Assembly: GCA_030760725.1 (NCBI GenBank)
Contig: JASWHV010000012.1
Location: 54,901,652 to 54,965,651, forward strand
Length of the DNA: 64,000 nt
Reading direction: 5' to 3'
Source: Neostapfia colusana
Lineage: Eukaryota > Streptophyta > Magnoliopsida > Poales > Poaceae
Part shown: positions 22,791 through 33,218 of the stretch, piece after piece
How positions within the stretch are numbered: the first letter of the stretch is position 1
Layout: every line of letters begins with the position of its first letter
The notes under the pieces: model-generated
The model's database searches: none
Told to the model about the DNA's origin: nothing
Seen by the model: the letters and a program-made list of their open reading frames with translations, nothing else
Position numbers and translations under genes: made by a program

Positions 22791-24130
22791 TCTGACTCAG
22801 CGTGTTGGCAACCACGTTCGCCTTGCCGGGGTGGTAATGAATCTCAATCTCATAATCTTTGACTAGTTCTAACCACCTTCTTTGCCTCATATTCAGCTCC
22901 GTCTGGGTGAAAATATACTTCAAGCTCTTGTGGTCGGTGTAGAGATGCACCAAATTCCCCAGGAGATAGTGCCTCCACATTTTCAACGCCAAAACCACAG
23001 CAGCGAGCTCAAGATCATGAGTCTGATAATGCTGCTCGTGGTTTTGAAGTTGGCGTGATCCATACGTGATCACACGTCCTTCCTGCATCAACACACAGCC
23101 GAGCCTGATACCGGACGCATCACAATACACGTCGAAGGGCTTGGTCGTATCCGGTTGAGATAAGACCGGGGCTGTTGTGAGATGCTTCACCAATGCTTGG
23201 AATGCTCCTTCACATGCTGCATTCCAAACATATTTTGTTCCCTTCTTCAATAATTCTGTCATCGGCGTAGCAAGCTTGGAGAAACTTGGAATGAATCTCC
23301 GGTAATATCCCGCTAAGCCGAGGAAGCTTCTGACTTCATGGACAGAAGTGGGGGCTTTCCATTTCAGCACTTGTTCAATTTTGCTTGGGTCAACCGCAAT
23401 GCCTTCCGCTGAGATGATATGTCCAAAAAAAGGCACTTGGCTGATCCAGAACTCACATTTGCTGAACTTGGCATAGAGCTTGTGGTCCCACAATCATTGA
23501 AGAACTATTCTCAAGTGTTCGGCTTGTTCTGCTTCTGCCTTGGAGTAAACCAAGATATCATCAATGAACACCACCACGAACTTATCCAGCTCCGGCATGA
23601 ACACCGAGTTCATGAGATATATGAAATGTGCCAGAGCATTAGTGAGACCAAAAGACATGACGAGATATTCATATAAGCCATATCTCATCGAGAAGGCCGT
23701 CTTCGGGATATCCTCCGCCCGGATTTTTATTTGATGATATCCAGAGCGAAAGTCCATTTTGGAGATCACACTTGCACCCACAAGCTGATCAAACAAGATG
23801 TCAATGCGAGGCAGTGGGTATTTGTTCTTGATGGTGACGGCGTTGAGCGGCTGGTAATCCACACACAGCCTCAACGTTTCATCCTTCTTCTTTACGAACA
23901 GCGCCGAGCATCCCCAAGGCGAGGAACTCGGCCTAATGAAACCTTTGCTCAACAGATCATTGAGCTGCTCTTTCAATTCAGCCAGCTCGTTTGGAGCCAT
24001 TTTGTAGGGTCTCCATGAGATGGGAGTCGTCCCGGGTGCAAGCTCAATCTTGAACTCAACATCCCATTCAGGTGGCATGCCCGGAAGATCATCCGGAAAC
24101 ACGTCGGGGTATTTCCAGACTACGGGGATG
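22790..24130 (-). pseudogene. Reverse transcriptase and RNase H, element A
   Basis: The N-terminal frame (from about 24102) has PPYKMAPNELAELK-type linker, GFIRPSSSPWGCSALFVKKKD, SKMDFRSGYHQIKI and an intact catalytic box VVFIDDILVYSK. A TGA stop in EHLRIVLQ-stop-LWDHKLY (near 23494) splits it from the second frame. That frame holds FLGLAGYYRRFIPSF, the RNase H Asp (YCDASGI) and YTDHKSLKYIF. The last RNase H motif reads VANTLSQ instead of VADALSR, so an acidic residue is lost. It would copy the RNA to DNA and degrade the template. Confidence 0.88.
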
Positions 24131-24287
24131 TCCTCTAACTTGAGAGCTTCAGTATTATTAGTTGCTGAAACTTCCTGGACTGGATTGTCTAGTATGAGGG
24201 ACTGCGGACGGTGTAGTGGTGAGTTGAGGTGAACCGTCCGTGATAAGGTTTCTAGGACAGCGCCATGGTAACTTAGCCATGAAATCC

Positions 24288-25126
24288 CTAAGATTGCATC
24301 AATCTTCTACCCCTAAGAATAATCATAGTGGTGGGATATAATTTCCCACCTAAGCACAGTGGTGCTTTCGAAATCATCATAGTTGCTGAAATCTTTCCTC
24401 CCGGTGAGCAAATCATATAAGAGCACTCGGTTGGAAAAGCTTCCAGTTGATGCTTAACCACATATGATGCACTTATGAAATTGTGTGGTGCACCAGAATC
24501 AAATAATATAATGATTGCTTGATCGTTGAGAGTGAACGTACCCGCCAGCATGTTTTCTCCCTCTGGGGCGTCCTCATTGTCGAGGTTGCGAACACCCCCA
24601 GTTTGCTGACCAACCTTCTTGACCGGAGGTCGGCCTCGAGCACCGCCCTGGTAGTGAGCTTGCCCGCTGCTCTGCTGCCCCTGGGGACAGTCCTTCAAGA
24701 AATGGCCCGCCTGGCCACACGTAAAGCAAAGCGAGGCGGTCCTCCGCTGATCGGCGGACGGAATCCCGGGGCGCGTTGTGGCGGTGGGAACGCCCGGTGT
24801 ACCATCTGCTGCTGCTGCTGTTGTTGCGGTCGCGGTGGTGGCATCGGCGGTCGGAACGGGGGTGACTGGAAAGAATGACCCCCCGAATTGCTGAGGTCAC
24901 ACTGGTGGATGCCACTGCTGACCAGATGGTGTCCGATACACCATGCAGTATTTCTGAGGAGCGCCACCCCCACTGCTGGGTGGAGCGCTGCACTTTCGCT
25001 GCTCAGCCGCCAACTCCTGCTGAGCATCTTCTTGCATGATCGCGGTGTTAACTAGATCATTGAACGTGCCGCGATCGCATTGGACGAGATGCGACTTCAT
25101 CTCGGGATGTAATCCCCGATAGAAGT
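24288..25126 (-). pseudogene. Gag C-terminus, zinc knuckle and protease, element A
   Basis: This is the 3' half of gag, continuing from 32561-33218 across the CRM insertion. It runs from HLVQCDRGTFNDLVNTAIMQ through Gln/Pro-rich stretches to the CCHC region. The knuckle is disrupted: a short deletion near 24727 relative to element C shifts the frame, so CFTCGQAG is not read. The protease follows with FDSGAPHNF near 24500, where the Thr usual at the active site is Pro. The MSWISYHNAVL-type end near 24270-24290 is again out of frame. Confidence 0.85.
25122..25126. repeat. Target-site duplication GAAGT (left of CRM)
   Basis: GAAGT precedes the CRM terminus TGATATGAGGA and recurs at 32556-32560 after TCCTCATCA. 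The uninterrupted target GATAGAAGTGCTCTCGC is present in element C near 58746. Confidence 0.95.
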
Positions 25127-25993
25127 TGATATGAGGATGAGTCCCGATCTTCCGAGAGGTGGGGTAAACTTGATTGGGTGCAGATCTCGACGTTGATGAT
25201 CCAAGGCTCCGAACGAACGAAACCCCGCAATCAATACACCACTGCTCCGTTGGTTATCACCCGTGTCACGAATGACCTCGCCACAAAGGCTTATCCCTGC
25301 AAGCGCAATCAAGAACACAAGCAAGAACAGAGAAGTTGCAATCAAAACTGAATTGATCACGAATTTGGGGTCTCACAACCGATGATCGGCGACACTGTTC
25401 AATAACAGATTTAACTAGGCAAAACCCGACCCTAATGTGGTGACGGCTGCTGTATAAAAAGGAGTTTAGGGGCGTGCAAGACCCCTGGACGCAACCCTAA
25501 TGGGCTTCCACACGATACACGGGCCAGCAGCCCAAAAGGCGGTGGCGCAGCACCGGACATATTCTGGACGCCCACTTGTTTCGCTGATTCCCGTCAACTT
25601 AGAAGGAATTTTGAGGTGGGGCTGGTTCCATTGGAAGCTTTATGAAATTACGGTTCCAACCATATATAGAACGTCCAAATCCAACTCCGTATGTGTCCGG
25701 GACGTCAATTTGGGTGAAGGCAGCTCCTGGAACCCGAGGTGGAGTCGAAGTTGAGTTGTACTTGGGCTCCTCCTTGGTGTGCACGTCCTATCTCCTCCTC
25801 CTTGACTCCTTGGACGCCTCCCAGACCTTGCTGGTCCTCTCCATTGTTCCTAATCAATCAAACATGCATGGAAACAAGCGTAAGTTCTGAAAAACAATTG
25901 ACAAGGTTAGAACGTACCTGGAGATCCAATTGTCGTGCACGTGCTCTAGTGATCGGTCCTTGCATTATATGCAAAGGAGAGATGTCATCATCA
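25127..25993 (-). repeat. 3' LTR of the CRM element (867 bp)
   Basis: Bounded by the GAAGT target duplication on the left and a TCTACCCCCTC polypurine complement on the right. The first about 136 bases in transcription sense still encode the integrase tail. A minus-strand TATATATG at 25661-25668 is a candidate TATA box. Confidence 0.93.
25661..25668 (-). promoter_or_regulatory. Candidate TATA box in the CRM LTR
   Basis: The minus strand reads TATATATG about 325 bases into the LTR, conserved at 32223-32230 in the 5' LTR. A second TATA-like TATAAAAA lies on the opposite strand near 25453 and is also conserved, so assignment of the promoter is tentative. Confidence 0.35.
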
Positions 25994-26288
25994 TCTACCC
26001 CCTCTTGAGTTGGAGTCGTCCTCGACTCAAGCTCATCTTCCTCACCCAAGTATAGCTTCAAATCTGAAATGTTAAATGTGGGACTAACCCCAAACTCGGG
26101 AGGCAACTCAAGTTTATATGCATTGTCATTTATCTTGTCAAGAACCTTAAAAGGACCAGCAGCACGTGGCATGAGTTTGGACTTTCTCAAATCCGGGAAC
26201 CTACCTTTTCTCAAATGAACCCCACACCAAATCACCGGGTTCCAATTTTACCTCCTTCCTACCTTTACTAGCAGCAATGCGATACTTT
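25858..26288 (-). pseudogene. CRM integrase C-terminus with CR-type motif
   Basis: The frame contains VHLRKGRFPDLRKSKLMP, GPFKVLDKINDNAYKLELP, FGVSPTFNISDLK and YLGEEDELESRTT, then crosses the LTR boundary at 25993 and ends with GPITRARARQLDLQV. This is the GPF/GPY module followed by the region where plant CRM elements carry the CR motif. It is separated from the main integrase frame by a frameshift between 26235 and 26289, after LHETTKLQIEK. The same end sequence also exists in the 5' LTR (32267-32550), without the upstream coding part. Confidence 0.9.
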
Positions 26289-28412
26289 TCATTCATTTTT
26301 TTCAATTTGTAACTTAGTAGTTTCATGTAACTTAAGAATAAATTCAGAACATTGTGTAGCATCTAAGTTCACAATTTCAGTATGTGGTAAAGGTAGAAAA
26401 TCAATTGGAGCACGAGGATTGAAACCATAGACTACCATAAACGGACTTAACTTGGTTGTGGAGTGAATAGACCTGTTATAAGCAAACTCAATATGTGGCA
26501 CACACTCCTCCCACAACCTCAAATTGTCTTTCAAAACAGCCCGCAACATAGTAGATAAGGTACGATTAACTACCTCCGTTTGCCCATCAGTTTGTGGATG
26601 ACAAGTAGTAGAAAACAGCAACTTTGTTCCCAATTTATACCATAAAGTTCTCCAAAAGTGACTCAAAAACTTAGCATCATCAGAAACAATAGTATTGGGA
26701 ACACCATGCAAACACACAACCTCATTAAAGAACAAATCAGCAACATGTGAAGCATTATCGGTCTTGTGGCAGGGTATAAAATGAGCCATTTTAGAGAAAC
26801 GATCAACAACCACAAAGACACTATCCCTCCCCCTCTTTGTTCTAGGCAATCCTAAAACAAAGTCAATAGAAATATCCTCCCAAGGTGCACTAGGAACCGG
26901 AAGAGGCATATAAAGACCATGTGGGTTAAGTCGAGACTTAGCTTTGTTGCATGTCATGCAACGTGAAACATAGCGCTCCACATCACGCCTCATTCGTGGC
27001 CAAAAGAAGTGAGCGGCCAGCACATCCTCTATCTTTTTAACACCAAAATGTCCCATCAAACCACCTCCATGCGCTTCCTGCAACAACAAAAGACGAACGG
27101 AGCTAGCTGGAACACACAGGTTGTTAGCACGGTAGAGAAGGCCTTCACGCAGCAGGAATTTTTGCCACGTTCTTCCCTCTCTACAATTTTCAAAGGCATC
27201 TTTGAAGTCCAAATCAGTAGCATATAACCTCTTTATGGTTTCCAAACCAAAGATTTTATGAGAAAGTTGGGATAGTATGGTATAACATCTAGATAAAGCA
27301 TCGGCAATCACATTGTCTTTCCCCTTCTTATGTTCAATGATGTAAGGAAATGATTCTATGAACTCAATCCATTTAGCATGACGTTTGTTCAGATTAGCTT
27401 GTCCTTTAAGATTCTTCAAAGACTCATGATCTGAATGTATGACAAATTCTTTAGACCATAGGTAATGTTGCCAAGTTTGCAAGACACGCACTAAAGCATA
27501 AAGTTCTTTGTCATATGTAGAATAATTCAGCGAAGGCTCATGCAATTTTTCACTAAAGAAGGCAACAGGTTTACCTCCTTGAATTAGCACTCCTCCAATG
27601 CCAATGCCGCTCGCGTCACATTCAAGCTCGAAGGTCTTCTCAAAATCAGGAAGTTGCAGCAATGGTGCTTGTGTGAGCTTCGACTTGAGAACATCAAAAG
27701 CTTGTTGTTGTGCTGGTCCCCATCGAAACGGCACTCCATGCTTTGTCAACTCGTGGAGAGGTGCCACAATGGTGCTGAAATCCCGCACAAAACACCGGTA
27801 GAAACCTGCGAGACCAAGAAAACTACGAACCTGTGTGACCGTAGTCGGAAGTGGCCAGCTCGTGATGGTAACAATCTTTGCCTCGTCCACCTCAATGCCC
27901 TGCGAAGTAACAACATACCCAAGAAAAGACACACGATCGGTGCAAAAGGTGCACTTCTCAAGGTTACCATATAAACGTGCATCGCGCAAGACATTAAAAA
28001 CAGCACGCAAATGTTCAAGATGCTCATCATATGACTTGCTGTAAATAAGGATATCATCAAAGTAAACCACCACAAATTTACCAATGAAAGCACGTAAAAC
28101 CTCATTCATCAACCTCATGAAAGTGTTGGGCGCATTAGTTAAACCAAATGGCATGACTAACCATTCATAAAGTCCGAATTTAGTTTTAAAAGCAGTTTTC
28201 CATTCATCACCTAAAGCCATTCGAATCTGATGATACCCACTACGCAAATCAATCTTGGAGAAAATAACAGAACCACTCAACTCATCAAGCATGTCATCCA
28301 ATCTAGGAATAGGATAGCGATAACGAATGGTAATGTTATTGATGGCTCTACAATCAACACACATGCGCCAAGTGCCATCTTTTTTGGAACCAAAAGAACA
28401 GGAACAGAACAA
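26289..28412 (-). pseudogene. CRM reverse transcriptase, RNase H and integrase core
   Basis: The 707-codon frame carries RT (SKIDLRSGYHQIRM, catalytic VVYFDDILIYSK near residue 118), the connection (FLGLAGFYRCFVRDFS), RNase H (ELECDASGIGIGGVL, IHSDHESLKN, DNVIADALSR), the integrase HHCC finger (GHFGVKKIEDVLAAHFFW, CMTCNKAKS) and core (SIDFVLGLP, VPNTIVSDDAKF, QTDGQTEVVNRTL). The Arg usual between the Asp residues of VSDRD is missing (a three-base loss), leaving a catalytic Asp. The RT start is disconnected from the upstream frame by a one-base shortening of an A run near 28380. Confidence 0.92.
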
Positions 28413-29280
28413 GGACTAAGGCTCTCACGAATGTACCCGTGGTCCAGAAGATCTTGGACTTGTCGCTGAATTTCCTTAGTCTCGTCGGGGTTGGTCCTGT
28501 AGGCAGCACGGTTTGGCGAGCTCGCCCCTGGAACCAAATCAATCTTGTGCTCAATGCCTCGCACAGGTGGTAATCCAGGGGGTATCTCTGATAGAAAAAC
28601 ATCCATATATTCCTGCAAAATGTTAGCAACAGCAGGTGGCAAGACAATGGATGTATCCTCAATGGAATATAAAGCATGTTTGCACACTAAAGCATAGCAA
28701 GTTCCATTAGAGGCATATAAATCATCAAGATCAGATTTAGTTGCAAGCAAAATACGATTTTCAACTTAATAGGTTGCTGAATTTCAGAATTGAAAACACC
28801 CTTTTGCTTAGCATTATTCTTTTTCTCCTGCTCAAATTGTACAATTTCAGTGGGACTCATAGGAAGCAACACAATTTTCTTGCCCTTATGCATGAGAGTA
28901 TACTTATTAGATCGACCATGGTGAATAGCATCAGTATCAAACTCCCAAGGACGTCCCAACAAAAGAGAACAAGCATCCATAGGTACCACATCAAAATCAG
29001 CATAATCATGATAAGAACCAATGGAAAAATGTATCCTTGCTGTTTGTGTTACCTTAACATTACCATTGTTGTTAAACCATTGAATGTGATAAGGGTGGGG
29101 ATACTCCCATGTGGTCAAGCCAAGCTTCTTGACCACCTCAACATTCACCAAATTGTTGCAGCTACCACCATCAATGATGGTATGTACACGGCAGTCCTTG
29201 ACGACGAAAAACATGTTGAAAAGGTTGTGAAGTTGGCGGTTGTCGTCCTCTCGAACCGTGGCACTCAAAGCTCGCTGCAC
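28385..29280 (-). pseudogene. CRM protease and RT N-terminus
   Basis: The protease frame (29280-28687) has HTIIDGGSCNNLVN, HIQWFNNNGNVKV, VVPMDACSLLLGRPWEFD and HGRSNKYTLMHKGKKIVLLP. The D-G-G active site is, to my knowledge, normal for this clade. A frameshift near 28740 passes to a second frame with MDVFLSEIPPGLPPVRGIEH, YRTNPDETKEIQRQV and SVPVLLVPKK. That frame then runs out of phase at the A run near 28380, before the CVDCRAIN motif of RT. It would process the polyprotein. Confidence 0.88.
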
Positions 29281-29282
29281 AA

Positions 29283-30592
29283 TTAAAGTCCTATAGTTGT
29301 TTGTCGCAGATGTACCAAGAACCTCCTCAGCACCATCATTGAACCTGAAATGTTAGTTGCAATAATATTTTCATCTTCAATATCAGAAGCACTAACATAC
29401 CCACCATCAGCTGTGGCAATGATCGCCTGTTTGCTAGGGCAATCTCGTTTCATATGGCCAAGTCCCTGGCAGCGGTGGCACTTGATGTCGGAGCTGCGAC
29501 TTGTCGAAGTGTTGGGTGCAGCCGCCTTTGCTGCAACACCTGGAGGCATCTGGGACTTGCTGTTATCTTGTCCCCATGATGTAGAAGGTGCGATGCTGCT
29601 GCGTAAAACACCCATGGAGGGTGGTGTAGAAGCACGTACGCTCGAGGAGGGCACTTCTTTGGATGACACAGGAAATTGTCGTGGCGTGAAGGTGTTATTC
29701 CACCGCTGCTGTTGGCGACCCTGCACTTCTTTTTCTGCTAACATAGCAAGTTGAAATAAACGTTGAATAGAATGATATTCCTTGTTGTCAACTATGTCCT
29801 GGATCTCACGCCGCAAGCCCCCATAAAACCTAACAATTCCTCAACTACCCCACAACGAAGCATACCTTTCTGCAACTCTTGGTAGTACTCTTGGACAGTC
29901 ATGTCACCCTGATCAAAGCGTTGCAATTTCTTAACAAGATCACGTCTATATGAAGGAGGAACAAACCTAGCGCGAATCTCTTCTTTTAACGCAGCCCATG
30001 TCTGTGGTGCATTACGTGTATTGACAAGTTCATTCCACCAAATTATAGCAAAATCTTTAAACTCACCAGTGGCTTGTCTAACTCTATGTCGCTTAGGAAC
30101 AAGATGAGAGCTAATTTTTTGTTCTACCGTCATATCCCAATCCAAGTAAGTCTCAGCATCATAAGATCCATAAAATGTTGGAATAGAAAACTTAATCTTA
30201 GCATAAGGATCATTATCTTGTTCAGGAGCATGAGGACGAGGTCTACCTCCCATACCTTGACGATTTCGTCGAGGGTGACGGCGCTGCTGTGCATCAACGT
30301 CATCTTTATTGAAGTCATCCTCTGTCTCGTAGTGAGCATGTGCATCACCATCAAGGATGATAGAGGGTGTAGCTTGTTAGGGAAGACGAGTCTCCATCTC
30401 GTCCAACCGTGTGGTCAGACCAGCAACACTTGTATGGAGCCTCTGAAAGGTGGCTGTTGTAGTGGTCTGGTAATTGTTGAAAGCTTCGGTCATTGCCCGC
30501 ATCATGTCCTTTAGTTCCATATGGGACACACACTCATCATCATCCGGAGGTGTAGAACCAGAGGTCTTATCCATAGGCTTCTTTCCTGTCAT
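29283..30592 (-). pseudogene. CRM gag with zinc knuckle
   Basis: It starts MTGKKPMDKTSG at 30592. A stop near 30378 separates the N-terminal part from the next frame (30253-29792). That frame carries the capsid region: KIKFSIPTFYGSYDAETYLDW, FAIIWWNELVNTR, WAALKEEIRARFVPPSYRRD and FDQGDMTVQEYYQELQKGML. A further frameshift near 29820 leads to VDNKEYHSIQRLFQLAMLAEK and a CCHC knuckle (CHRCQGLGHMKRDC) near 29460. Gag packages the element RNA. At least two lesions make it non-functional. Confidence 0.88.
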
Positions 30593-31673
30593 TGTTAGTA
30601 CAAAACAGAAACGAAGACAAAAATATAGTGAAGAACCCTATTACTATGCTCTCCGAAGTGGGTGGAAAATCGATCAGTAAGATGCGTCTTACCCCGCTCT
30701 TACAAGTTTATTACCAGCTCTGAAGGTGGCCAACGGTGACCGGTGTGAGGCAAGCAGAGAGTGGGTGTGATTGCAAAGGTTACCTGTTCTGCTCGAGAGA
30801 AGGTGGAGCTTGGAAGACTCAAATGCAGTATATGTATGTGGCACACAAGTTAGTAACAGATCGCAATGCTGAATAAGTGTCCAAAGAATTTCACCTAGTT
30901 GCTGGCCTAAGAATGTATTAGAACAGTTGTGGCAATAAGCAAGGACAATGATGAATAATTATGAACAACAAGGATAATATCAGCAAGTATCTAGCACTCA
31001 CACAGAAATAGCACAACTAGAAAACCCCTTAGCCTCCTGTTTTTGTCTTGAAGCACTAGTAGAAATCAAAATCTTTTTTCTCTTTATTTTTTTGATATTT
31101 TTTCTCAACTAGGGGCACAAGAATAGAAACAGCACCAAGTATTAGCTCAAACCGATGAAAGATGAGATCGGCACAAATTCAGGAGCGATTGGAAAAATTG
31201 GTGCTGGAACTTCGGAGTTCGAAACGAGGGCCTTCTTAATTTTTTTAATTTTTTTTGAAAATACCGTATGTGGACTTTTTTGAGACCTTTCGGGAAAAAA
31301 AATGCGCCTCAATCGGAGTTACGAGCGAAAATTATGCCCGTTTTAAGGAGGATACCCGAATCAGGTTTTGGTGGTGGTGGAAACTACAACAGAAATGAAT
31401 CGGTGGATAGAATTTTTTTGTAGATTGGTTTTTTGTAGATGACAGCGGATGGAAGAAACAAAACTGAACCAAAACAAATCTAAACCAGCAACCAGACTCA
31501 ACCTAGGACACGGACTCAGAACTACGGACTCTGAAACTAAATTGTTGCAAAAGGTTGAGCGGGGGTTGTAGGTCAGGGAAACTAAATTTTTTTTGTGGCT
31601 TTTTGTCGACGATAGGACTGAAACAAAATAAATCTAAATGGCACACAAGTATACCTCACGGTGAACCTGGAAA
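30593..31673 (-). other. CRM leader
   Basis: About 1.1 kb of A/T-rich untranslated sequence between the primer site and the gag start, with several A or T runs. I see no coding region or other structure in it. Confidence 0.7.
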
Positions 31674-31685
31674 TCTGATACCAAT
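31674..31685 (-). promoter_or_regulatory. Primer-binding site of the CRM element
   Basis: The minus strand reads ATTGGTATCAGA directly at the LTR edge, the initiator-Met tRNA type, with only the first ten or so bases matching well. Confidence 0.75.
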
Positions 31686-32555
31686 TGATATGAGGATGTG
31701 TCCCGATCTTCCGAGAGGTGGGGTAAACTTGATTGGGTGGAGACCTCGACGTTGATGATCCAAGGCTCCGAACGAACAAAACCCCGCAATCACTACACCA
31801 CTGCTCCGTTGGTTATCAACCGTGTCACACGAATGATCTCGCCACGAAGGCTTATCCCTGCAAGCGCAATCAAGAACACAAGCAAGAACAGAGAAGTTGC
31901 AATCAAAACTGAATTGATCACGAATTTGGGGTCTCACAACCGATGATCGGCGACACTGTTCAATGACAGATTGTAACTAGGAAAAACCCGACCCTAATGT
32001 GGTGACGGCTGCTGTATAAAAAGGAGTTTAGGGGCGTGCAAGACTCCTGGACGCAACCCTAATGGGCTTCCACATGATACACGGGCCAGCAGCCCAAAAG
32101 GCGGTGGCGCAGCACCGGACAGATTCTGGACGCCCACTTGTTTCGCTGATTCCCGTCAACTTAGAAGGAATTTTGAGGTGGGGCTGGTTCCATTGGAAGC
32201 TTTATGAAATCACGGTTCCAACCATATATAGAACGTCCAAATCCGACTCCGTATGTGTCCGGGACGTCAATTTTGGTGAAGGCAGCTCCTGGAACCCGAG
32301 GTAGAGTCGAAGTCGAGTTGTACCTGGGCTCCTCCTTGGTGTGCACGTCCTATCTCCTCCTCCTTGACTCCTTGGACTCCTCCCAGCTTTTGCTGGTCCT
32401 CTCCAATGTTCCTAATCAATAAAACATGCATGGAAACAAGCGTAAGTTTTGAAAAACAATTGACAAGGTTAGAACGTACCTGGAGATCCAATTGTCGTGC
32501 ACGTGCTCTAGTGATCGGTCCTTGCATTGTATGCAAAGGAGAGATGTCCTCATCA
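31686..32555 (-). repeat. 5' LTR of the CRM element (870 bp)
   Basis: Near-identical partner of 25127-25993, ending TCCTCATCA before the GAAGT duplication. Scattered base changes and a few one-to-three-base indels separate the two copies. Confidence 0.93.
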
Positions 32556-32560
32556 GAAGT
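32556..32560. repeat. Target-site duplication GAAGT (right of CRM)
   Basis: Matches 25122-25126. Removing the CRM element and one GAAGT restores continuity with the gag of the related element C. Confidence 0.95.
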
Positions 32561-33218
32561 GCTCTCGCTTCTTCTCCTCGGTGGAGACATAATCCGACGC
32601 ATATTGCACCAGATGGTTGAAGGCACAGGAGTAGTCGTGGGCACTCCTCCCGCCCGGCTTCAGCTCCAAGAACTCTTGGAACTTCCGCTTCATTATCCCG
32701 GGAGGGATATGGTAGGCGCGGAACGCCTCCCGGAATTCTTCCCACTCCACGCCATGGCCAGCCAGCAGTGAGGTGACATAGTTCGCCCACCACGCACCAG
32801 CGGCACCGTGAAGCTTCTGCGCCGTGAACAGAGTCTTCTGCCGCTCCGTACATTGGAGCAGCCCGAACTTGGACTCAATTGTCCGCAGCCAGTTGTCGGC
32901 CTCCAGGGGTTCTTCTGCTTCTGTGAACACCGGAGGGTGCATACTCATGAAGTCCGAGTACGCCACAACATGGGGCTCACGAGTCCCCCTCTCTTGACAC
33001 CCCCCCTCGCCTGGGACGTATTATGCACGATCGTGCGGAGCAGATCGGTCTGCTCCTCACGATTACCCACCAGGGCCGCGATCACATCCGCTAGTGTAAG
33101 CGGAGGCGGCGGTGGGGGTTGTTGCTGCGGGGTGCTGTCGTAGGCAGGTGGCTGGGAGTCATCACCCCCCCTGCTGGCTAGAGCCACCGACCTCATGCGT
33201 GGCCCGAGTGCAAGCCAT
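32561..33218 (-). pseudogene. Gag N-terminal part, element A (split by CRM)
   Basis: The start MACTRATHEVGGSSQQGG is at 33218. A frame change within the following C run leads to PAYDSTPQQQPPPPPPLTLADVIAALVG. The capsid part (MHPPVFTEAEEPLEADNWL, LHGAAGAWWANYV, VEWEEFREAFRAYHIPPGI, ELKPGGRSAHDYSCAFNHL) is in the 32966-32553 frame. It ends at the CRM insertion after KKREHF and resumes at 25126. Confidence 0.88.

Larger units (their letters stand above)
25127..32555 (-). mobile_element. CRM-clade (centromeric) Ty3/gypsy element, complete, 7429 bp
   Basis: It has LTRs of 867 and 870 bp, termini TGATATGAGGA and TCCTCATCA (minus strand TGATGA...TATCA), target duplication GAAGT, primer site and polypurine tract. 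Gag, protease, RT, RNase H and integrase follow plant CRM/CRR elements closely along the whole length. The integrase frame continues into the 3' LTR with a GPITRARARQL segment, as in CRM elements whose C-terminal CR motif is linked to centromere targeting. Hand comparison of the first 340 LTR bases shows about 12 differences. Coding capacity is broken by several frameshifts. Confidence 0.93.
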
